Shown: positions 7,490 through 15,418 of the stretch, in pieces
How positions within the stretch are numbered: position 1 is the first letter of the stretch
Layout of the letters: each line of letters starts with the position of its first letter
Assembly: GCF_003333325.1 (NCBI RefSeq)
Contig: NZ_QOLC01000097.1
Coordinates: forward strand, 1-25,671
Source: Candidatus Ulvibacter alkanivorans
Lineage (GTDB): Bacteria; Bacteroidota; Bacteroidia; Flavobacteriales; Flavobacteriaceae
Direction: 5' to 3'
Length of the DNA stretch: 25,671 bases
Notes under the pieces: generated by a model
What the model was told of the DNA's origin: nothing
The model's database searches: none
What the model saw: only the letters and a program-made list of their open reading frames with translations
Made by a program: the position numbers and the translations under genes

Positions 7490-7912
7490 TTATGAAAAAA
7501 CATGTTTGGGAGGTGGTGGAACGAGGTCCAAAAAAACACGGTAGGTTTCCGAAGTAAAATAAAATAGATGAGGAGTCTTAAACTGTTTTTGCTCTTCTTT
7601 TTGTTCGTAGGGAGTGAATAAGTGTTTGTCTATTGCGAGTTCTTGCACTAACATCGTAGAATCTGACGAGGCATTGTCTAATTGAAATAATGTGGAAAAA
7701 AAGGAGATGTACTTGTGCTCACGGCTGTGCGTAGTGTTGGAATCATGATGATGGTGCGATTGGGCGCTGTGGCTCGAAATGGCATGTGAGATACGATGAA
7801 TACCGTTCAACAAGGGTTCATGAAGCGGAGCGATACTATACAGGACCACCACTAGGATCATGGAAGTCTTTTTGAGAAGTAATAATGTCTTTGCTGATCG
7901 CATACTGTACAT
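7490..7912 (-). CDS. Small histidine-rich membrane-anchored protein
   Basis: This 140-residue protein matches no family I can name. It has a basic N-terminus (RSAKTLLLLKK) followed by one hydrophobic segment (SMILVVVLYSIAPL, about 17-32), so it is membrane-anchored or exported. A His-rich region follows, with SHHHHD at about 53-58 and 13 histidines in all, and then a soluble stretch ending in PPPPKHVF. Such small His-rich proteins often sit beside metal transporters, and this one lies directly upstream of a TonB-dependent receptor in the same direction. A metal-binding accessory role is inferred. Start choice is uncertain: a GTG at 7918 and ATGs at 7912 and 7903 are all in frame; I used 7912. 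Confidence 0.65.
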   Translation of the reverse strand: MYSMRSAKTLLLLKKTSMILVVVLYSIAPLHEPLLNGIHRISHAISSHSAQSHHHHDSNTTHSREHKYISFFSTLFQLDNASSDSTMLVQELAIDKHLFTPYEQKEEQKQFKTPHLFYFTSETYRVFLDLVPPPPKHVFS

Positions 7913-8023
7913 TGTCACATAAGGTACGCAATATGGGTAGGGATAGTTTTATTTCGCAATTCGTTTAACCCATTTTTAACAGTATTTGGTCATTGAAGCC
8001 ACAGGAAAAAATAAAATTGCTAC

Positions 8024-8031
8024 TATCTTTG
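8024..8031 (+). promoter_or_regulatory. Possible -7 box directly before uvrC
   Basis: TATCTTTG exactly fits TAnnTTTG and ends 5 nt before the uvrC ATG at 8037. No TTG is found 17-23 nt upstream, so promoter function is uncertain. If used, the mRNA would start at or very near the start codon. Confidence 0.3.
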
Positions 8032-8036
8032 AATGT

Positions 8037-9833
8037 ATGGCAGAAGCATCGGTCGCATTACAAATTTCTACCCTCCCCGAATCTCCGGGGGTATATCAAT
8101 ACTATGATTCAAATGGGAAGCTGCTCTATGTGGGTAAGGCCATCAACTTAAAAAAACGGGTGAATTCTTATTTCACCAAACAGCATGACAATGCTAGAAC
8201 GAGATTGCTGGTAAAAAAAATTAGAGATATAAAACATATAGTAGTCGCCACGGAAACCGATGCGCTATTATTAGAAAATAATCTAATTAAAAAATACCAA
8301 CCACGGTATAATGTCATGCTAAAAGATGATAAATCCTATCCGTGGATCTGTATTAAGAACGAACGATTTCCACGTGTGTTTCCCACACGAAGATTGATCA
8401 AGGATGGTTCCGAATATTTTGGACCATACACCAGCATGAAGACTGTACATACCTTGCTTGATCTAATAAAAGAACTTTATCCGTTGCGAACTTGTAACTA
8501 CGACTTGGCAGAAGAAAAGATACAAGCCGGGAAGTATAAGGTGTGTTTAGAATACCATTTAGGGAATTGTGCAGGACCCTGTGAGGCGCATTTTTCCGAA
8601 GCAGCCTATAACGAGAACATTGAAGCGATTAGGAATATTGTAAAAGGTAACTTTAAGGATTCGTTGTCACGCTTCAAGAAACAAATGAAGCAGTACGCCA
8701 AAGATCTTAAGTTTGAAGATGCCCAACGTGTGAAGGAAAAGATCGATGTCCTAGAGAACTACCAATCGAAATCGACTGTAGTAAATCCGAAGATCAATAA
8801 TGTTGACGTTTTTACCATTATTAGTGATGAGAGTTATGGGTATGTAAATTTTTTGCAGTTATCCTTTGGTGCGATCATTAGGTCGCATACCTTAGAAATA
8901 AAAAAGAAATTGGATGAGACTGACGTCGAATTGTTACAACTAGCCGTAATCGAATTGAGACAACGATTCAATTCCCAATCTAAGGAGATCTATGTGCCCT
9001 TTAAGATTTCAGCCGAGGAAGGCATAAAGGTTCATATTCCTAAGGTAGGGGACAAGAAACATTTATTAGATCTTTCGGAACGAAATGCCAAGTATTATCG
9101 AATGGAGCGTTTTAAACAAGCGAAGATCGTAGACCCCGACCGGCATGAAAAGCGAATAATGGCGCAAATGAAAAAAGACTTGCGTCTTTCCGAAGAGCCG
9201 AGGCATATAGAATGTTTTGACAATAGTAATATTCAAGGGACCCATCCCGTGGCGGCATGTGTGGTTTTCAAAAATGGAAAACCAAGTAAAAAGGACTATC
9301 GTAAATTCAACATAAAAACCGTAGAAGGACCGGATGATTTTGCAAGCATGGAGGAGGTGGTATATCGCCGCTATAAAAGATTAAAGGAAGAAGGGCAACC
9401 TTTACCACAGTTAATCATCATAGATGGAGGAAAGGGTCAGTTATCATCGGCATTAAAAAGTTTAGATCAACTAGGGTTACGCGGAAAGATAGCCATTATC
9501 GGGATCGCGAAACGACTGGAAGAACTGTTCTATCCGGACGACCCAATTCCGTTGTATTTGGATAAAAAATCGGAGACCTTAAAAATTATTCAACAATTGC
9601 GTAACGAAGCACACCGTTTTGGTATTACCTTTCATCGCGACAAACGAAGCAAGGATGCGTTGAATACTGCGTTGGAAACTATACCTGGGATTGGAGAAAA
9701 AACAGTCGTAGAGCTATTGCGGCATTTTAAAAGCACCAAGCGTATTGCCAACGCTACGTTCGATGAATTAGCAAAGATCGTAGGGGCCAGCAGGGCAAAA
9801 AAGATCGTAATGCACTTTCAAAAGACAGAATGA
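8037..9833 (+). CDS. uvrC: Excinuclease ABC subunit C (UvrC)
   Basis: The 598-residue protein makes the two cuts flanking DNA lesions during nucleotide excision repair, acting with UvrA and UvrB. The N-terminal GIY-YIG nuclease is at about 13-92 (PGVYQYY with Tyr20, LYVGKA with Tyr31, Arg41). A Cys-containing segment (LRTCNYDL, ... GNCAGPCEAHF) and the UVR helix that contacts UvrB (about 200-235, FEDAQRVKEKIDVLENY) follow. Then comes the RNase H-like nuclease with Asp395 (ECFDNSN), Asp463 (IIIDGGKGQ) and His526 (AHRFGI), and a C-terminal helix-hairpin-helix pair (about 550-598, IPGIGEKT). The frame is open upstream to a TTG at 7986, but the ATG at 8037 gives the normal UvrC N-terminus. It overlaps the next gene by 4 bp (ATGA). 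Confidence 0.95.
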   Translation: MAEASVALQISTLPESPGVYQYYDSNGKLLYVGKAINLKKRVNSYFTKQHDNARTRLLVKKIRDIKHIVVATETDALLLENNLIKKYQPRYNVMLKDDKSYPWICIKNERFPRVFPTRRLIKDGSEYFGPYTSMKTVHTLLDLIKELYPLRTCNYDLAEEKIQAGKYKVCLEYHLGNCAGPCEAHFSEAAYNENIEAIRNIVKGNFKDSLSRFKKQMKQYAKDLKFEDAQRVKEKIDVLENYQSKSTVVNPKINNVDVFTIISDESYGYVNFLQLSFGAIIRSHTLEIKKKLDETDVELLQLAVIELRQRFNSQSKEIYVPFKISAEEGIKVHIPKVGDKKHLLDLSERNAKYYRMERFKQAKIVDPDRHEKRIMAQMKKDLRLSEEPRHIECFDNSNIQGTHPVAACVVFKNGKPSKKDYRKFNIKTVEGPDDFASMEEVVYRRYKRLKEEGQPLPQLIIIDGGKGQLSSALKSLDQLGLRGKIAIIGIAKRLEELFYPDDPIPLYLDKKSETLKIIQQLRNEAHRFGITFHRDKRSKDALNTALETIPGIGEKTVVELLRHFKSTKRIANATFDELAKIVGASRAKKIVMHFQKTE

Positions 9834-12070
9834 AACGACTAAACCTTATACTATTTTTACTGTTTTCAGTAATTACTTTTGCACAAGATGTCGCTAAAGA
9901 AGACCTTAAAGTTGGGTTAGTACTAAGTGGCGGAGGAGCGAAAGGGTTGGCGCATATAGGTGCGTTAAAGGTCATTGAAGATAGCGGGGTTCGTATCGAC
10001 TATATTGGTGGCACAAGTATGGGCGCCATTATTGGAGCGCTTTATGCTTCGGGGTATTCGGCACACCAATTGGATTCCATTTTTCAACGATTAGATTTTA
10101 ACACTCTTATTCAGGATGACATTCCGAGGAGTGCAAAAACATTTTACGAGAAAAGTGAATCGGAGAAATATGCCCTCACCTTGCCATTCGATAATTTTCA
10201 AGTTGGATTTCCTTCAGGCTTGTCCAAGGGTCAAAATGTCTATAACCTATTATCAAAACTAACCGCACATGTGAGTGATGTGAACGATTTTAGTAAACTG
10301 CCCATTCCTTTTTTCTGTGTTGCGACCAATGTAGAAACTGGTGAGGCAGTGATATTAGAAAACGGGTACTTGCCACGAGCGATTACAGCCAGTGGTGCAT
10401 TACCCTCGTTGTTTAGTCCAATTACCATTAATGATGTAGTAATGGTCGATGGTGGTGTGGTAAATAATTATCCTATCGATGAGGTTAAGGCACGTGGCGC
10501 AGACATCATTATTGGTGTAGATGTACAAGATTCTTTACGAGCTAGGGAGGACCTAAACTCTGCCTTTGACGTGTTGGTACAAATCAATAATTATCGAACT
10601 ATCCGTGATATGGTCGGTAAGCGTAAAAAGACAGATGTATATATTAATCCGAATATAGAAGACTTTTCGGTAGTATCTTTTGATGAAGGTAAAAAGATCA
10701 TAGAATCGGGAGAGACCGAAGCCAATGCCATGCGCGATCAATTGGAAGCGATCGCTGCGAGACAACAGCTCAAAGACAAGAAAGAAATTGCATTTTATAC
10801 ACAAAACGATTTTGTGGTTCGAGATATAGAGATCATTGGGAATGAAAACTACACCCGTTCCTATATTTTAGGAAAATTAAAATTGCAGACAGGGCGTAAA
10901 GTTTCGTATAAATTTTTTAATCAAGGAGTAAATAACTTATCGGCTACAGGTAATTTTCAGGATATCAATTATCGTTTTAAAGAGCATGAGGACGGTAGTT
11001 ACACCATCGTTTTTGATGTAAAAGAAAGCAAAACGAGAACTCTTTTACGTCTGGGAGCACACTATGACGACCTTTTTCGAACAGCGGGTCTAATTAATGT
11101 AACGCGAAAACGCTTGCTTACTAATAACGACATTGCTTCTCTCGATTTAATCGTTGGAGACAATATTCGATATAACTTCAATTATTACATAGACAAAGGC
11201 TTTTATTGGAGTGTTGGGTTTAATTCTAGATTTACTTTTTTTGATAAGGATGTCCCCATCGATTTTATTACTCCCGAGATTTCTTCTTCGGAATCTACCC
11301 AAAATCAATTGAATAAGATCGAATTACAATACAACGATCTTACCAATAGAATATATGTGGAGACCTTATTCCGAAGGACATTCTTGTTGGGTATGGGAGT
11401 TGAACATAAATGGCTTCGTTATCTTTCTGAAACCATTGGCATAGACGAAAATGACGTGCCGCGAACCGTGTTCGAGAACACCGATTATTACAGCACCTAC
11501 GGATATTTGGTATACGATACTTTCGATTCTAAGTTCTTCCCAAATAAAGGAGTCTTCTTTGAAGGGGACTTTCATTTATATCTCTTTGCCGAGGGTCAAA
11601 ATGAAGATTTCGACCAATTCTCTATTGCAAAAGCAAAAGCGAGTTACGCTACCTCGTTTCTGGATAAATTTTCAACTGTTATTAGTACCGAAGGAGGGTT
11701 TAAGATTGGAAATGATGCGACACGATCCCTCGATTTCTTTGTAGGAGGTTATGGATATCAGCCAATTAATAATATCATACCATTTTATGGAGTCGAAGCA
11801 TTAAGTCTGCGTGGAGATACGTATTTAAAATCAACCCTTACTGTAGATTATGAATTCTTTAAAAAGAACCACATTAATCTGTCGGCCAATATAGCCAACG
11901 TTGGTGATGACCTTTTTGAAAATGGAGGCTGGATCGATGGGGTGGACTACAGTGGGTATGCCATTGGCTATGGATTGGAAACATTTCTTGGTCCGGTCCA
12001 AGTAAAATATTCCTATTCGCCGGAGTTGAATTCCTACGAATGGTTTGTAAGTGCAGGGTTTAGGTTTTAG
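9830..12070 (+). CDS. Patatin-like phospholipase with POTRA and outer-membrane barrel (type Vd layout)
   Basis: The 746-residue protein begins with a signal peptide (cleavage near FAQ, residue 19). The patatin domain (about 26-310) has the oxyanion motif GGGAKG (34-39), the nucleophile Ser63 in GGTSMGA and the catalytic Asp207 in DGGVVNNYP, so both dyad residues are present. A POTRA-like repeat follows at about 327-400 (VVRDIEIIGNENYT), then a BamA/TpsB-like barrel of about 340 residues ending in SAGFRF. This order matches the type Vd autotransporter PlpD of Pseudomonas, in which the barrel exports its own phospholipase. Whether the enzyme is released or stays periplasmic or surface-bound is unknown. 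Translation is probably coupled to uvrC by the ATGA overlap. Confidence 0.92.
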   Translation: MKRLNLILFLLFSVITFAQDVAKEDLKVGLVLSGGGAKGLAHIGALKVIEDSGVRIDYIGGTSMGAIIGALYASGYSAHQLDSIFQRLDFNTLIQDDIPRSAKTFYEKSESEKYALTLPFDNFQVGFPSGLSKGQNVYNLLSKLTAHVSDVNDFSKLPIPFFCVATNVETGEAVILENGYLPRAITASGALPSLFSPITINDVVMVDGGVVNNYPIDEVKARGADIIIGVDVQDSLRAREDLNSAFDVLVQINNYRTIRDMVGKRKKTDVYINPNIEDFSVVSFDEGKKIIESGETEANAMRDQLEAIAARQQLKDKKEIAFYTQNDFVVRDIEIIGNENYTRSYILGKLKLQTGRKVSYKFFNQGVNNLSATGNFQDINYRFKEHEDGSYTIVFDVKESKTRTLLRLGAHYDDLFRTAGLINVTRKRLLTNNDIASLDLIVGDNIRYNFNYYIDKGFYWSVGFNSRFTFFDKDVPIDFITPEISSSESTQNQLNKIELQYNDLTNRIYVETLFRRTFLLGMGVEHKWLRYLSETIGIDENDVPRTVFENTDYYSTYGYLVYDTFDSKFFPNKGVFFEGDFHLYLFAEGQNEDFDQFSIAKAKASYATSFLDKFSTVISTEGGFKIGNDATRSLDFFVGGYGYQPINNIIPFYGVEALSLRGDTYLKSTLTVDYEFFKKNHINLSANIANVGDDLFENGGWIDGVDYSGYAIGYGLETFLGPVQVKYSYSPELNSYEWFVSAGFRF

Positions 12071-12129
12071 CATTCCCTTAAAAGAATACCCGCTTTTTTT
12101 TTACGATATTTGTATAAAACTTATACGTT

Positions 12130-13290
12130 ATGCCATTTTACCATTCGCTAGGAAAGATCCCTCCTAAACGACATACTCAATTTAGAAAACCAGACGGTAG
12201 TTTATACGCTGAACAGTTGTTTGGAACTATTGGTTTTGATGGGATGTACAGCAACTCGTATCATGAGCATAGACCTACTCAGGTTAAAGCAATAAAAAAG
12301 CAATACAGTGTCGCCCCAAAAATTGCGAAAGCAAACAATATACAGTCCTATCGATTTAGAGGTTTTCAAGTGGCGGCCGAAGATGATTATCTGGAAAGTA
12401 GAAAACCAGTATTGACCAATAGTGATTGTACCATAATTTTAGCCGCTCCAAAAGAATCGCAAACCGATTATTTTTACAAAAATACCGATGCCGATGAGTT
12501 GATCTTCGTACACAAAGGGACCGGCACCTTGCGAACGCATTTGGGCAATTTAGATTTTAAATATGGCGATTATCTTCTTGTTCCTCGTGGTATCATTTAT
12601 AAAATGGACTTCGATGACACAGACAATCGATTGTTTATTGTGGAGTCTAGACGCCCTATTTATACACCAAAACGCTACCGAAATTGGTTTGGACAACTGC
12701 TAGAACACGCACCGTTTTGTGAACGTGATATTAGAAAACCGCAACAGTTGGAAACACACAATGAGGAAGGGGAGTTTTTGATCAAGATCAAAAAGCAGGA
12801 TGAAATTATCGAAATGGTATACGCCACTCACCCTTTTGACGTAGTGGGGTACGACGGGTATAATTATCCGTATGCTTTTTCAATTCACGATTTTGAGCCG
12901 ATTACTGGACGAATTCATCAACCACCACCGGTGCATCAAACCTTCGAAACCGATGCTTTTGTGGTGTGTAGTTTTGTTCCTCGGAAGTATGACTATCACC
13001 CATTAAGCATTCCGGCTCCGTACAATCATAGTAATATAGACAGCGATGAAGTGCTTTATTACGTAGATGGAGATTTTATGAGTCGAAACGATATTGATGC
13101 AGGGCATATTTCGCTGCACCCTGCGGGAATCCCGCACGGACCTCACCCCGGAGCAACCGAACGAAGTATTGGAAAGACCGATACCGACGAATTGGCTGTT
13201 ATGGTAGACACTTTTAAACCGCTTCAGGTAACCGAAGAAGCCATGAAAATAGCCGACGAATCTTATTATAAATCATGGCTGCCAGAATGA
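12130..13290 (+). CDS. hmgA: Homogentisate 1,2-dioxygenase
   Basis: This 386-residue cupin-fold iron enzyme opens the homogentisate ring to maleylacetoacetate in tyrosine and phenylalanine breakdown. It is shorter than the animal form (about 445). Family features include RGFQVAAEDDYLESRKPVLTN replaced-loop region, the cupin segment DADELIFVHKGTGTL with GDYLLVPRG, and the C-terminal metal site. There His300 in PAPYNHSN, Glu307 in DSDEVLYY and His336 in HPAGIPHGPHPG are the likely ligands. The 59 bp upstream gap has a T-run and a weak GATATTTG box but no convincing terminator for the patatin gene. The 4-hydroxyphenylpyruvate dioxygenase gene 103 bp downstream supplies its substrate. Confidence 0.93.
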   Translation: MPFYHSLGKIPPKRHTQFRKPDGSLYAEQLFGTIGFDGMYSNSYHEHRPTQVKAIKKQYSVAPKIAKANNIQSYRFRGFQVAAEDDYLESRKPVLTNSDCTIILAAPKESQTDYFYKNTDADELIFVHKGTGTLRTHLGNLDFKYGDYLLVPRGIIYKMDFDDTDNRLFIVESRRPIYTPKRYRNWFGQLLEHAPFCERDIRKPQQLETHNEEGEFLIKIKKQDEIIEMVYATHPFDVVGYDGYNYPYAFSIHDFEPITGRIHQPPPVHQTFETDAFVVCSFVPRKYDYHPLSIPAPYNHSNIDSDEVLYYVDGDFMSRNDIDAGHISLHPAGIPHGPHPGATERSIGKTDTDELAVMVDTFKPLQVTEEAMKIADESYYKSWLPE

Positions 13291-13337
13291 TACAAAGAAT
13301 CGATATAACACCTCATTTACGAGCTATGTGGTAATTA

Positions 13338-13377
13338 TTTGTTATTTAATTCCGAAGAAAATTCAATAAATAACAAA
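13338..13377. repeat. 11-bp perfect inverted repeat before the HPPD gene
   Basis: The arms TTTGTTATTTA (13338-13348) and TAAATAACAAA (13367-13377) are exact reverse complements separated by 18 nt. The right arm ends 16 nt before the ATG of the dioxygenase gene. It could be an operator for a dimeric regulator or, if transcribed, a 5'-leader hairpin. It has no T-run of a terminator. Confidence 0.6.
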
Positions 13378-13393
13378 CAACAAAACTAATATT

Positions 13394-14533
13394 ATGTCAA
13401 CAGATACAACATCACAACAATTGAAAAAAGTAGTTCCGCAAGCAGAAGATTTTCTGCCATTGTTAGGAACCGATTTCGTAGAACTCTACGTAGGAAACGC
13501 CAAGCAGGCCGCGTTCTATTACCAACAAGCATGGGGCTTCCAGCCGGTAGCTTACAGTGGCTTAGAAACTGGAAGAAAAGACAGTGTTTCTTATGTGTTA
13601 CAACAAGGAAAAATTAGATTGGTGCTCACCTCTGCTTTACAACCGGAAGGGGATATAAATAGGCATATAAGTCAGCATGGTGATGGCGTAAAGGTGGTAG
13701 CGCTTTGGGTAGACGATGCCACCAAGAGCTTTGAAGAAACCACGAAGCGCGGTGCAGAACCGTATATGGAACCTACTACTCGAGAAGACGAACACGGTAA
13801 AGTAGTGCTTTCCGGAATTCACACCTATGGTGAAACGGTACATGTATTCGTAGAGCGCTCCCAATACGATGGTCCGTTCTTGCCGGGCTATAAGAAACTA
13901 GAAAAGAAGTTTCAGACCGAACCTGTTGGATTAAAATATATTGACCATATGGTGGGAAATGTTGGGTGGAACGAAATGAACAAATGGTGCGAGTTCTACG
14001 CAAAAGTGATGGGCTTTGCACAATTGGTGTCTTTTGATGATAAAGATATTTCTACCGAATATACCGCCTTAATGAGCAAGGTAATGAGTAATGGTAACGG
14101 GCGAATAAAGTTCCCAATTAATGAACCAGCAGAAGGTCGAAAAAAATCTCAGATTGAAGAGTATATCGATTTTTACAATGGCGCGGGGGTACAACACATT
14201 GCGGTAGCAACCGATAACATTATTGAAACAGTAACACAACTTCGCGATCGCGGGGTAGAATTCTTGTACGTTCCAGAAGTATACTACGACACCGTCTTAG
14301 ATCGTGTTGGAGAGATCGATGAGGACCTGGCACCTTTAAAAGAATTAGGAATTTTGATAGACCGTGATGACGAAGGATATTTGCTGCAAATTTTTACGAA
14401 ACCGGTACTAGATCGACCCACTATGTTCTTTGAGATTATTCAAAGAAAAGGAGCGCAATCGTTTGGAAAAGGTAATTTTAAGGCACTTTTTGAAGCGATA
14501 GAACGCGAACAGGAATCCAGAGGAACCTTATAA
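13394..14533 (+). CDS. hpd: 4-hydroxyphenylpyruvate dioxygenase
   Basis: The 379-residue enzyme converts 4-hydroxyphenylpyruvate to homogentisate using O2 and Fe(II). It has two vicinal-oxygen-chelate domains: an N-terminal one at about 20-155 (DFVELYVGNAKQAAFYY) and a catalytic one at about 175-350. The three iron ligands are visible as His185 (YIDHMVGN), His268 (VQHIAVAT) and Glu347 (FFEIIQRKG). The C-terminal helix FGKGNFKALFEAIE that closes the active site is complete. It follows homogentisate dioxygenase in the same direction, so two successive steps of tyrosine catabolism are encoded together in reverse pathway order. A large inverted repeat lies just upstream and a terminator just downstream. 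Confidence 0.96.
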   Translation: MSTDTTSQQLKKVVPQAEDFLPLLGTDFVELYVGNAKQAAFYYQQAWGFQPVAYSGLETGRKDSVSYVLQQGKIRLVLTSALQPEGDINRHISQHGDGVKVVALWVDDATKSFEETTKRGAEPYMEPTTREDEHGKVVLSGIHTYGETVHVFVERSQYDGPFLPGYKKLEKKFQTEPVGLKYIDHMVGNVGWNEMNKWCEFYAKVMGFAQLVSFDDKDISTEYTALMSKVMSNGNGRIKFPINEPAEGRKKSQIEEYIDFYNGAGVQHIAVATDNIIETVTQLRDRGVEFLYVPEVYYDTVLDRVGEIDEDLAPLKELGILIDRDDEGYLLQIFTKPVLDRPTMFFEIIQRKGAQSFGKGNFKALFEAIEREQESRGTL

Positions 14534-14557
14534 GAAAAAAGCCGTAACAAACTAAGA

Positions 14558-14592
14558 ACTCCTTCGTCTAAAATGAAGGGGTTTTTATTTTG
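14558..14592 (+). terminator. Rho-independent terminator after the HPPD gene
   Basis: An ACTCCTTC / GAAGGGGT stem (14558-14565 with 14575-14582, one G-T pair) with a 9-nt loop runs into TTTTATTTT. It lies 25 nt after the stop codon and separates the tyrosine genes from the DUF3108-kynA-M23 group. Confidence 0.8.
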
Positions 14593-14636
14593 GAACAGTA
14601 GTTGTAATTATCACTTCGGAAGAATCCCGAAATCTT

Positions 14637-15410
14637 ATGAAACAGTTAGTCACACTTATACTTTGTATCACATTTAGTACTGTGCTCTTGGCACAAGAAA
14701 AGGCCTATGAAGGCGGTGAGTGGTTTAAATTTAGGGTACACTACGGTTTTGTAACGGCCGGGTATGCTACACTCGAAGTTGACGATACGATACTGAATGG
14801 GAAACCTGTTCATCATATAAAAGGTATTGGAAAGACTACCGGGATTTCAAGAGTGTTCTTTGCTGTAGATGACGATTACCAATCGTATGTAGATAAAGAA
14901 AAAGATATACCGTATCGATTTATTCGGAAAATAGATGAAGGAGGTTATACGAAAGACATCCAAATCGATTTTGATCACAGCACCCGGATCGCCAAGGTCA
15001 ATAATAAAAAGCACGATAAAATAGATGTCGTTTCTTTTCCGAAGAATGCGCAAGACATGGTGTCGGCATTCTATTACATGCGAAACAATTTGGATACAAG
15101 CGATCTAAAAGAAGGGGACACCTTCGATCTTAATATGTTCTTTGATAAAGAAAACTTTAAATTCCGCCTTAAATTTTTGGGTAGGGAAACCTTAAAAACT
15201 AACTTTGGAAAAGTTCCTTGTTTAAAATTTCGACCTTATGTGGAGGCAGGAAGAGTGTTTAAAGAAAAAGAAAGCCTTACGGTTTGGGTCACCGACGACG
15301 GTAACCGCATGCCAATCCTGATCAAGGCCGATCTAGCGGTGGGTTCGTTAAAGGCCAGCTTAACCGAATTTAAGGGACTCAAACATTCGTTTCGAATTAT
15401 CGTAGACTAA
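14637..15410 (+). CDS. Exported DUF3108 domain protein
   Basis: The 257-residue protein has a signal peptide (MKQLVTLILCITFSTVLLAQ) and then a single DUF3108-type beta-rich domain: EWFKFRVHYGFVTAGYATLEV near the N-terminus, a Y-x-S-Y-V segment (DDDYQSYVDKEKDIPYRF), and a C-terminal VWVTDDGNRMPILIKADLAVGSLKASL repeat typical of the family. It is expected in the periplasm or on the outer membrane. No enzymatic residues are evident and the family function is not established; its beta architecture suggests binding of a lipid or polysaccharide-like ligand, which is a guess. It begins a three-gene run with only 8 and 13 nt between genes. Confidence 0.85.
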   Translation: MKQLVTLILCITFSTVLLAQEKAYEGGEWFKFRVHYGFVTAGYATLEVDDTILNGKPVHHIKGIGKTTGISRVFFAVDDDYQSYVDKEKDIPYRFIRKIDEGGYTKDIQIDFDHSTRIAKVNNKKHDKIDVVSFPKNAQDMVSAFYYMRNNLDTSDLKEGDTFDLNMFFDKENFKFRLKFLGRETLKTNFGKVPCLKFRPYVEAGRVFKEKESLTVWVTDDGNRMPILIKADLAVGSLKASLTEFKGLKHSFRIIVD

Positions 15411-15418
15411 CAACCACC

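Noticed and set aside
7986..8036. TTG-initiated N-terminal extension of UvrC
   Set aside because: The extra 17 residues are not part of the UvrC N-terminus and the ATG at 8037 gives the usual beginning.
12071..12129. T-run after the patatin gene as a terminator
   Set aside because: The T8 run is not preceded by a convincing hairpin; only a 4-bp ATTC/GAAT pairing is present.
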